From the NCBI GenBank assembly GCA_019636385.1, contig JAHBXT010000005.1, forward strand, positions 62,001-126,000: a stretch of 64,000 nt of DNA. The letters are read 5' to 3'. The stretch comes from Pirellulaceae bacterium (GTDB taxonomy: Bacteria; Planctomycetota; Planctomycetia; Pirellulales; Pirellulaceae). The notes under the pieces were generated by a model, which was not told the DNA's origin, searched no databases, and saw only the letters and a list, made by a program, of their open reading frames with translations. Below are positions 57,204 to 64,000 of this stretch, in pieces. Made by a program: the position numbers and the translations under genes. The number at the start of each line of letters is the position of its first letter. Position 1 is the first letter of the stretch.

Positions 57204-58730
57204 ATGGGCCAGAACTGCCAATGGACAATGTGTTGCGCAAGTGGCCGACGCCTGCGGCAGTGGTGCATGTGGGCAATTTTGATGTGGATGGCCACCGGCA
57301 CCAGCTTGTGGGCGCAGTCTGGGGCGGTCAAACAGGCGTCAGCGTCCAAGGTTTCAGCACGACTGGCAACTTGCCCCAATTGCAACCAGGATCAGTCGGC
57401 GGGCGGTCACCGCTCAGCAGCGCCCGTTCCAGTGCCCGCAGAGCATTTCTCCAACACGCCGATCGCGCTGGATGAGACTTCTAGTCGTTCACAAGAAGTG
57501 ATGGAGGATGCTTGCAACTGCGGCTGCGTGTCCGGTTGTTCAGATTGTCGTCAAACTGGCTGCCGTAACGGTTGCTGTACTGACGGAGGCTGTGATTGTG
57601 GAGGTAGAGCAGCTTGCCGTGGCGATGACGAATGCTGTTCGGTGGGGCCACGAATATGTGGCGATGGTTGGCCTCCCGGTCCCCTTGCGCGGCTGTTGTG
57701 TCGCCTGAGCGTTCGAGCCGAAGTGCCACTGTTTTGGCGCAAAGGGCACGATACGCCTCCACTGGTATCCACAGGTCCGTCTGCGGCAGCAGCCGATACG
57801 AATATTTTGCAGCAAGGCGATTTCGGTCAAGATGCGAACGCAGGCTTCCGCATAACGCTATCCACATGGCTCGACCCATGCCAAAACCATGGCATTCAGT
57901 TTCGCTTCTGGAACGCCGGCACTCGCAACGATAACCATCTCTTTGATTCCGACAGTACCCCCATCCTCGCCCGCCCCTTTCGCAATACGTCGGTCAGTGG
58001 ATCACCAGCCAATGATACACAAGTGATCGCTGCTACCGGCGACAGCACCGGCTCGATCGCGGTGCGCGGCTGGTCCGAGCTTTATGGGCTGGATGTCAAC
58101 CTGAAGCGCCTGTTGTATGCCGATCGGTTTACGCGACTGGATTGGACGTACGGCTACCAATACTTCACGCTCGGCGAACGACTGCGCATCGACTCGCAGA
58201 CAACGCTCATTCGCGACATACCTCCACTACAAACAGGCACTACTATCGGTGTCATGGATCACTTTCAAACGCAGAATCGACTGCATGGCACGACATCCGG
58301 GTTTATGTGCACGCGGCGCATCGCCTGCTTTCAGCTAGAGAGCATGTTTCGCCTGGGCATGGGCAATCTGAATCGCGAGTTAAGTGTGCGCGGCAGTACA
58401 ACCACAACCTCTGGCAATACGACCAATACCGAACAACAGGGCCTGTTGGCCCGCGAAACGAACCGCCGCACGATAATCGACAACACCTTTGTGATTTCGC
58501 CAGAGGTTGGTGTGAACCTTGCCTGGGCGCTCAGCCCGATGGTCGATTTTACGGTCGGCTACAACTATTTGATGGTCCCCAAAGTCTATCAGGCCAGCGG
58601 GTTGATAGACCGTGACTTGACCGTGAATCTATCTGATCCGCTAACCGGATCGCTCGATCCATCGCTCCGACTTTCGCCCACGCGTTATTGGGTTCGCTCG
58701 TTGGGGTTAGGCCTGCAGCTTCGGTACTAA
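57204..58730 (+). CDS. BBP7-type outer-membrane barrel protein with Cys-rich N-terminal segment
   Basis: The 508-residue protein starts at ATG 57204 behind GGGGGA and has a signal-like hydrophobic segment (about 18-37, ending SLWAQ). Residues 104-152 contain 14 cysteines in 49 residues, mostly as CxC, CxxC and CC spaced by Gly/Asp. The remaining 340 residues show alternating aromatic and polar strands (TLSTWLDPCQNHGIQFRFW, LDWTYGYQYFTLGERLRI, VDFTVGYNYLMVPKVYQ) and an aromatic C-terminus LGLGLQLRY. These are as expected for an outer-membrane barrel and close to the planctomycete BBP7 family. The Cys-rich segment may bind metal or crosslink the protein in the wall. Confidence 0.8.
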   Translation: MGQNCQWTMCCASGRRLRQWCMWAILMWMATGTSLWAQSGAVKQASASKVSARLATCPNCNQDQSAGGHRSAAPVPVPAEHFSNTPIALDETSSRSQEVMEDACNCGCVSGCSDCRQTGCRNGCCTDGGCDCGGRAACRGDDECCSVGPRICGDGWPPGPLARLLCRLSVRAEVPLFWRKGHDTPPLVSTGPSAAAADTNILQQGDFGQDANAGFRITLSTWLDPCQNHGIQFRFWNAGTRNDNHLFDSDSTPILARPFRNTSVSGSPANDTQVIAATGDSTGSIAVRGWSELYGLDVNLKRLLYADRFTRLDWTYGYQYFTLGERLRIDSQTTLIRDIPPLQTGTTIGVMDHFQTQNRLHGTTSGFMCTRRIACFQLESMFRLGMGNLNRELSVRGSTTTTSGNTTNTEQQGLLARETNRRTIIDNTFVISPEVGVNLAWALSPMVDFTVGYNYLMVPKVYQASGLIDRDLTVNLSDPLTGSLDPSLRLSPTRYWVRSLGLGLQLRY

Positions 58731-58822
58731 CCGTAGGCTGTGTGCAGTGATCCTGATACCAACAATTGCAACTATACGGCTGTCGATTTACACAGGTCAT
58801 CGTCTATTCAAAAGTTGGTTGG

Positions 58823-58838
58823 ATCGCGCAACGCACCA
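58823..58838 (+). repeat. 16-base element, matching copy of 59755-59770
   Basis: ATCGCGCAACGCACCA here is identical to 59755-59770, where it forms the start of a tandem array. The two copies flank the AAA_28-like gene. Confidence 0.7.
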
Positions 58839-58960
58839 CCTGAATAGAGTTGGTTTGGCTGTACTTGATTCGCATTCACACCGTTGTGTGAAACCGGAGC
58901 GACCGCTCACGACACCCTACGAATCTCAGGACCCTCTACGAATCGCCTCGAAGTGAACGC

Positions 58961-59653
58961 ATGAGCCCATTGACACCTGACGGGGTACCATCCGACGATA
59001 ACAGTTTACTCAGCCACTCCAGCAGGCAGTGGCTGCACGATCACCTCCAGCAACGGCGCAATCATCGCTGCCGCATCGTATTGACCGGTGGTCCCGGAGG
59101 CGGCAAGACCACGGCAGCAGACCTATTTCGTCGCGAGATTGGTCAGCGGGTAGTCATCGTTCCCGAGTCGGCTACCATGCTGTTTTCAGGCGGATTTCCG
59201 CGCAGTTCAGAACCACAGGCGGCCGCTGCTGGCCAAAAAGCCATCTATCACGTTCAGCGGCATCTGGAGGATGTCCAGGCGTTCTTGTTTCCCGATCGCA
59301 TCTTGTTATGCGATCGAGGTACGGTTGACGGAGCGGCCTATTCGCCCAATTCGCCCGCTGAATTCTTCGGCGAACTGGGGACCACGCTCCAGGCCGAACT
59401 GGCTCGGTACGACGGCGTGATTTTCTTCGAAAGCGCCGCTATTGGCGGCCTAAGAATCGAAGGCGGCAATCCCATTCGCACCGAATCGGTTCAGCAAGCC
59501 GCCAATTTGGATTCGCGCTTGCGCGAGCTGTGGATGCACCATCCGCATTTCGTGTTGGTACGCCACAACGCCTCGTTTATTAAAAAGATTACGCAGGCAC
59601 TTGCCGAACTGGACAAAATGGTAAGCCAGTTCAACCAGTCCAGCCCACTGTAG
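58961..59653 (+). CDS. P-loop ATPase/kinase-like protein (AAA_28/NadR-like)
   Basis: The 230-residue protein has Walker A LTGGPGGGKTT (41-51), a following PESATMLFSGGFPR segment, RILLCDRGTVDGAAYSP, and ESAAIGGLRIEGGNPIRTES. This pattern belongs to the AAA_28 group, related to nicotinamide riboside kinase domains of NadR and to TTD14-like nucleotide-binding proteins. It may phosphorylate a small molecule, but no substrate can be assigned. No signal peptide is present. It stands alone ahead of the tandem repeats and mscL. Confidence 0.8.
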   Translation: MSPLTPDGVPSDDNSLLSHSSRQWLHDHLQQRRNHRCRIVLTGGPGGGKTTAADLFRREIGQRVVIVPESATMLFSGGFPRSSEPQAAAAGQKAIYHVQRHLEDVQAFLFPDRILLCDRGTVDGAAYSPNSPAEFFGELGTTLQAELARYDGVIFFESAAIGGLRIEGGNPIRTESVQQAANLDSRLRELWMHHPHFVLVRHNASFIKKITQALAELDKMVSQFNQSSPL

Positions 59654-59758
59654 GATGCGTGCAGCGTTCCGCACTACCCAACATGGCAATAACCGCGAAG
59701 TCACTGCAGCAACAGCAACGCCTCCCCACATCTAGGTCGTAATGCCTTGGTCGTATCG

Positions 59759-59818
59759 CGCAACGCACCATGGCACATCGAACCATGGCGCATCGCACCA
59801 TGGCGCATCGCACCATGG
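59759..59818 (+). repeat. 15-bp tandem repeat, four copies
   Basis: The unit CGCATCGCACCATGG is repeated four times without gaps: 59759-59773, 59774-59788, 59789-59803 and 59804-59818. The last two are identical; the first two have one and two changes. It ends a few bases before the stop codon of mscL, which is transcribed toward it. It has no spacers and is not a CRISPR array. Confidence 0.9.
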
Positions 59819-59823
59819 CTGAA

Positions 59824-60288
59824 CTACCGCCGCAACGAATCTCGAATTTCCCGCAATAGCTTGATATCCTCCGATGGCTCGGCGGGGGCAGTTACCTCCT
59901 GCTTCTCGAATCGCCTCTTGGCATTGTTCAACATTTTGACAACCACAAAGATCGCCATCGCGATCAGCAGAAAATCAACTACAGTCTGTAAGAATGGACC
60001 GTAGTTGAGAATGGGATAATCCTGCATCGCCATGGCGATCGAACCGTCTTCGTTCTTGACCACCGAGCCATCAGGATTCAACTTCGGTGATTCGGTAGTT
60101 ACCTTCAAGGCCAGTTCGGTAAAGTTCACTCCATATTTGGCGGTGAGCAGATTCAGGGGGGGCATGACGATATTGGCCACCAACGAGCTGACGATTTTGC
60201 CGAACGCGCTGCCGATCACTACGCCTACGGCCAAGTCGACTACGCTGCCTTTCATGGCAAATTCACGAAACTCTTTGATCCAGCTCAT
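59824..60288 (-). CDS. mscL: Large-conductance mechanosensitive channel
   Basis: MscL opens under membrane tension and releases solutes in osmotic down-shock. The 154-residue protein has the N-terminal amphipathic helix and TM1 (MSWIKEFREFAMKGSVVDLAVGVVIGSAFGKIVSSLVANIVMPP), a periplasmic loop longer than average (about 50-90) and TM2 (FLQTVVDFLLIAMAIFVVVKMLNN). A charged C-terminal helix ends it. ATG 60288 fits the conserved start. Confidence 0.96.
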   Translation of the reverse strand: MSWIKEFREFAMKGSVVDLAVGVVIGSAFGKIVSSLVANIVMPPLNLLTAKYGVNFTELALKVTTESPKLNPDGSVVKNEDGSIAMAMQDYPILNYGPFLQTVVDFLLIAMAIFVVVKMLNNAKRRFEKQEVTAPAEPSEDIKLLREIRDSLRR

Positions 60289-60399
60289 TTTGGGCGCCTC
60301 CTACTTGGGACTCTAAAACGGAACGAACAACAGCCATGACACGTCGCCCAGTATTCTACACGATGGCAGCCTGCCCAGCGCCACGACCAGCGTTACGGT

Positions 60400-62043
60400 C
60401 TACTTGGGCTCAGTAGCTTCGCTCACAGTAGGAGTTGCAGCTGACGAATTTGGCTGTGCCATTGGCGGACTGGGTTTCCATGCGAGCACGGCTGCTGCCA
60501 TGTCTGGCATGTGCAGTTTCAGATACTCGGTCGCCAGTTTCTTGCGAGTTTGAGGTCTGTTGGGTTGCATTGCAATGGAGGATTCCAAGGCGCGAATCGC
60601 CGCTACAGAATCACCACTGCTTGCCAGTATTTCACCATAGGTGTCTAACCGTTCCGCATCGGGGCCGCCAACCTGAATCGCCGTTTCAATTAACTGCTTG
60701 GCACGAGCCAACTGACCGGGCTGGTGACGAGCCAGGCACAGGGCCAGATTGTTGAGGATGTACGGATTGTTCGGAGACAAGCTAACGGCAACTTCCAGAT
60801 GCACGATTGCCTGCTGGAATTGGCTCTGACGGATGTTACTGATCCCCATTAGCAAGTGTGAAATCGCTGTGGCGCGGCCTGCGGCGATCTGTTCGCGTAG
60901 ATGCCCCACTAACTTGTCGTTGGTTATCCGGCGCAGTGCCACCAACTCGGCGATTTTTTCCTGCAACACAGGGTTGGTCGAATCTGCGGTCAGGGCCATA
61001 TCCAGTAACGTCAAATCAACCTCATAGCGCTCTTCGGTTACCTTTTTTGTCTTCTCGAATCGCAACAAATACGCGTCGGATAACAAACGCTTCAACTGCG
61101 GATCTTCTTTGTATTCGCTCAATCCCTCAGTCGCCAGCCGAATGGCTCGCTCGTCGTCCTCGCCCACAAGCAACAGTGAAACTAACTGCACATAGTCTTG
61201 ATCCGTAGCGGTACCTTGCTGGAATTTTTGGCGATTGTCATCCAGTAGCTGTTGTCTGACAGTCAAGTATTCTTCTTCCCGACCGTTGCGCTTGGCGATC
61301 TGGGCGATGCGTACCTTGGCCATGGGATCACTGGAGGAAAGGTCGCCCAGAATGGCTAACGCTTCAGTCACACGACCGTCGCGCTCAAGCAGGTCTGCAT
61401 ACACGTTCATGAGAGCTGGAGTAACATTTGGCCACGCGCGCGCCGCCTCTAAGTCATGCAGCAACTCATTGCGCTCCTTATTGTTGGAAACGGCCTTGGT
61501 CTGAATTTGGTCGGCAGCTAACCACGCATGTGCGCCGGCGAATCCGCGCGCTCCTAGCGGCGCAATGCGGCGCATCAATTGGCGGGCTTGCCCGGCGCGC
61601 CCCTGTTGACCAAGTGCCGTGGCCACCAAATAAATCGCGCGATCGTTCGAGTTGGAAATCTGAAATATTCTTCGGAGCAAGAGCATCGCAAACGGAGTTA
61701 CATGCTCGTCATGCACTAGCGTGAAACTCTTGCCGCCAGGTCCACTTCGAACTTCGGCCACTGCTGGACTGGATGTCTCGGGTGCTAGCTGGTTTGCAGC
61801 CATTTCGGATTCCACCAGGTTCCAATAGGTTTCCAATTGATTATCCGAACCAACCCAAGGAATAAGCGATGAGTGGATCAGCATAAAAGCCAGTACCGCG
61901 ATCAATGGAATCGCAAACATGGCATTCCACCAACTGCGGGTGCGCAGCCAAGAGATCCATAGTTCGTACAAACCAAACACAAACGTACCGGGACTAAGCA
62001 ATAGCCGCAGCAAATCTACAAATATTTGAAAGGTGGTAACCAT
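60400..62043 (-). CDS. Membrane-anchored TPR protein paired with the exosortase-like gene
   Basis: The 547-residue protein has one or two N-terminal hydrophobic segments (about 4-28 and 40-57) and then a long helical domain with TPR-like units, for example AIVHLEVAVSLSPNNPYILNNLALCLARHQPGQLARAKQLIETAIQ and RLDTYGEILASSGDSVAAIRALESSIAMQPN. The C-terminal tail is Pro/Ser/Ala-rich. It starts 29 bases after the exosortase-like stop, so both are surely on one transcript. TPR proteins such as PrsT accompany several exosortase loci, where they are thought to assist export. No Shine-Dalgarno is visible before ATG 62043. Confidence 0.8.
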   Translation of the reverse strand: MVTTFQIFVDLLRLLLSPGTFVFGLYELWISWLRTRSWWNAMFAIPLIAVLAFMLIHSSLIPWVGSDNQLETYWNLVESEMAANQLAPETSSPAVAEVRSGPGGKSFTLVHDEHVTPFAMLLLRRIFQISNSNDRAIYLVATALGQQGRAGQARQLMRRIAPLGARGFAGAHAWLAADQIQTKAVSNNKERNELLHDLEAARAWPNVTPALMNVYADLLERDGRVTEALAILGDLSSSDPMAKVRIAQIAKRNGREEEYLTVRQQLLDDNRQKFQQGTATDQDYVQLVSLLLVGEDDERAIRLATEGLSEYKEDPQLKRLLSDAYLLRFEKTKKVTEERYEVDLTLLDMALTADSTNPVLQEKIAELVALRRITNDKLVGHLREQIAAGRATAISHLLMGISNIRQSQFQQAIVHLEVAVSLSPNNPYILNNLALCLARHQPGQLARAKQLIETAIQVGGPDAERLDTYGEILASSGDSVAAIRALESSIAMQPNRPQTRKKLATEYLKLHMPDMAAAVLAWKPSPPMAQPNSSAATPTVSEATEPK

Positions 62044-62072
62044 TTTTTAATTGCGTTTTATATGCCTTGCAG

Positions 62073-63878
62073 TCAATTGACAGCAGCATTCTGCAGCATT
62101 CCAGAAACCAACCTGGACTGTATGGATTTTCTAATCGTTGCAAAAAAGATTTGTAGATCGTCGATCTGCTGCGCCGTCAACCGTTCGCCCGACTCGCAAA
62201 ATACAAAAATTTCGTAGATTAAACGACCAGAATTGCCTAGCTGGTTATCGGCTGTCAGTCGCGAGATTAGCGGCAACCCAGCGCTGTCGTCAGTCTGCCG
62301 AACAGGACAAGGTTTCAAGTCATCCTGCAGACCACATTGCCAAAGATAGTTGTGACCACCCAGATCGTTCACGTACTGACACCAGTACCAGGGCCAGGCG
62401 GATTGGGCATCAGCGTCGCGGTGCAGTTGAATTATCGGAGCCTTAGCTATTCGGGACTTGATTTCCGGCGGTTGCCACTCCAGTTGCGGTGCTTTTAGAT
62501 GAACTTGAACCATCAGACCCGACCAGCGATAGTCAACTTGAACTGCCAGCCGTCCCTTGGTTGACTCTGAGTCCGACATTGCCACATCGCGTTCTGGCCA
62601 GGCAACATGGAGTAACTCGAACGAATCGAGCCGTTGTGGAAATAGGCGATCATCGACGACCGCTGCGAAGGGCTGTAAGTCCAAATTCGGGTGAACGGTC
62701 TTGGGAGGCACCAATCCGCTGACACTAATCGCCACCAAGCTGGCTACCAAGCCGCTGACCAGCAACAATCCGCTAATGGTCAATGCAGCCGTCGCGTGCC
62801 ACCGAGTGCCCCATCGAAGGTCTAACTCGTTGACCACTTTCGATCCTGATTGGACCTGAAGCGACTGTAATTCGGCCTGTTCGTCAGGGTCCTGAGGTAG
62901 TTCCAAGACGAACGTTTCCTCTTTCGGCCAAATCATCAGCTCGTTGGCAGCCGCAAATATCGGTAGCGTCTCGGGATCGGTCATCGGCACTGGACGAAGC
63001 ATGGCAGCCACCACTCGATCCGAGCAGATCAGCAGCAGCATGATGCCCAAAATTGCTCCCCCTGCAATCCAGTAGTGCGCCTGACCCATTGCCCAATTAT
63101 CCTGATAGTGCGTCAAGCCATACGTTGTAGCCAGCATGGCCCCAAAACGCCCAGCCATGACCCATAATGGCAATACCATGAACAGCAGCAGGCAATGCAA
63201 CATACTGGCTGAACGAAACCAACACCCAATGGCGGTGCAGCAGATGACAGCGTACAAGCTGACTCTGTGACTGAGCACCGACGAGATCGCGACCTGACCC
63301 TGCTTGACATACAGCACGGAATCTTCCAGCAGGTTAGGTATTTGACGGCTGTCCAGCGCTTGCGAAGACATTTGTCCAGCGGTCTCGGTCAACCAGCGAT
63401 CTAAATCGGTATACAGGCCCGGTACCGGAATGGTAATCGCTAACAGGCATCCCCAGCCAAACACTTCATACCACGCCTGCTGACCGCAGCGCACTAACCC
63501 CCAGGCGACCAAGAAAATGGCAGCAGCAGCTTGAACGAACTCAAACTGCCATTGCATGACGCCCACGGCGAAACACACCGAGGCTACAAGATTAGCGGCA
63601 ATCGCTATTGCGATACGCCAGTGATTCTGTGTTAGCTGCCAACTTCGACAGGTGGCTGAGACAACGACGGCCACAAACAGCCAAACCAACACGCCCAATT
63701 GCGTTTTGGGGTCAGCCCACAGATGCATGGCTTGCCCAAATAGCAGCGGCCCGATAGCCAGGGCTGGCAACAGACCGGCAACCAGATTCCATACGATTGG
63801 GCCAGAAAGAGCCATCCCACGCAACTGCGGCTCCGCCTCCGGAACGGCGGTTACAACCGGAGGAAGTTCATCGCCCAC
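62073..63878 (-). CDS. Exosortase-like membrane protein lacking the expected catalytic cysteine
   Basis: From GTG 63878 (AGGAG seven bases upstream) the protein is 601 aa: an N-terminal exosortase-like core with about eight or nine membrane helices (to about 290), a cytoplasmic linker, another helix near 385-410 and a soluble EpsI-like C-terminal domain of about 180 residues. The core shows IPVPGLYTDLDRWLT and later Arg244 (MAGRFGAML) and His268 (AHYWIAG), which match the conserved Arg and His of exosortases. Where the Cys-Ser-Gly motif should lie, the sequence reads VAISSVLSHRVSLYAV, with no Cys (Ser199/Ser200 by position). C213/C214 are the nearest cysteines. It may be inactive, act differently, or be a divergent planctomycete type. 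TTG 63911 is an alternative start. Confidence 0.75.
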   Translation of the reverse strand: MGDELPPVVTAVPEAEPQLRGMALSGPIVWNLVAGLLPALAIGPLLFGQAMHLWADPKTQLGVLVWLFVAVVVSATCRSWQLTQNHWRIAIAIAANLVASVCFAVGVMQWQFEFVQAAAAIFLVAWGLVRCGQQAWYEVFGWGCLLAITIPVPGLYTDLDRWLTETAGQMSSQALDSRQIPNLLEDSVLYVKQGQVAISSVLSHRVSLYAVICCTAIGCWFRSASMLHCLLLFMVLPLWVMAGRFGAMLATTYGLTHYQDNWAMGQAHYWIAGGAILGIMLLLICSDRVVAAMLRPVPMTDPETLPIFAAANELMIWPKEETFVLELPQDPDEQAELQSLQVQSGSKVVNELDLRWGTRWHATAALTISGLLLVSGLVASLVAISVSGLVPPKTVHPNLDLQPFAAVVDDRLFPQRLDSFELLHVAWPERDVAMSDSESTKGRLAVQVDYRWSGLMVQVHLKAPQLEWQPPEIKSRIAKAPIIQLHRDADAQSAWPWYWCQYVNDLGGHNYLWQCGLQDDLKPCPVRQTDDSAGLPLISRLTADNQLGNSGRLIYEIFVFCESGERLTAQQIDDLQIFFATIRKSIQSRLVSGMLQNAAVN

Positions 63879-64000
63879 GGCTGCTCTCCTAGACCGCCGC
63901 CAACAAACCAACAGCTAACCCACCATCGAACTCACACAATAATCCTCCACATGAGGACTGATGGCGGTCGGCCCAATTCTCCATGCTGGGATGGCTATAA

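Noticed and set aside
59759-59818. CRISPR-like array
   Set aside because: Units are 15 bp, directly adjacent, have no spacers and no cas genes are near; it is a simple tandem repeat.

Overview
The window is about 64 kb of chromosome from a planctomycete, most likely a member of the Pirellulales (Rhodopirellula/Pirellula-like). The evidence is a combination of lineage-typical families: a DUF1559 prepilin-like protein next to a small carboxypeptidase-regulatory-like lipoprotein, a formylglycine sulfatase, a PEP-CTERM protein with a dockerin-tailed paralogue, an exosortase-like membrane protein, a BBP7-type barrel protein, a PknB-like kinase with a lineage-type N-terminal domain, tetrahydromethanopterin-linked C1 genes (mch), and a 23S-5S rRNA operon with no 16S beside it. 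No phage, plasmid, integrase, transposase or CRISPR array is seen.

Layout. 1-4338: the end of rsgA, a RCK potassium channel and an MMPL/RND exporter. 4398-6621: a minus-strand group ending in a RIC di-iron repair protein, divergent from an Rrf2 regulator with a readable promoter and inverted repeat (a probable nitric-oxide/Fe-S stress module). 6836-11402: an Mrr-type restriction enzyme, a Gfo/Idh/MocA oxidoreductase and a secreted TlpA-like thioredoxin protein. 11744-15789: rRNA promoter, tRNA-Ile, tRNA-Ala, boxA-like site, 23S, 5S and terminator. 15912-25284: housekeeping genes (PAP2 phosphatase, rhodanese, cmoB-cmoA-clpS, M20 peptidase, serS, holA, rarA). 25300-29264: an operon of mch, a RimK-like ATP-grasp ligase and an OleC-like acyl-AMP ligase. 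29264-35860: a TPR membrane protein, an RluD-type synthase, a small lipoprotein, an AlaC-like aminotransferase, a duplicated parvulin isomerase and YidD.

36402-43392 carries the two paralogous secreted proteins, a DapA/NanA-family aldolase, the lipoprotein/DUF1559 pair and a sulfatase. 43505-47203 is full-length metH. 47562-51177 is a three-gene set: a low-complexity single-pass membrane protein, a MinD/tyrosine-autokinase-like ATPase that has lost both P-loop lysines, and an ExeA-like ATPase. 51418-53145 is glnS. 53377-56957 is a Ser/Thr kinase operon facing a PP1-type phosphatase. 57204-63878 holds a Cys-rich BBP7-type protein, a P-loop ATPase, mscL, and a TPR protein in tandem with an exosortase-like protein that lacks a cysteine at the expected catalytic position.

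The parts most likely to be undescribed are the exosortase-like/TPR pair, the ATPase set at 47562-51177 and the paralogues with exchanged C-terminal sorting modules. All are plausibly cell-surface systems, but any link between them is my inference. Start sites were moved from the longest reading frame to an internal start where a Shine-Dalgarno sequence or an operon junction supported it; each such case is stated.
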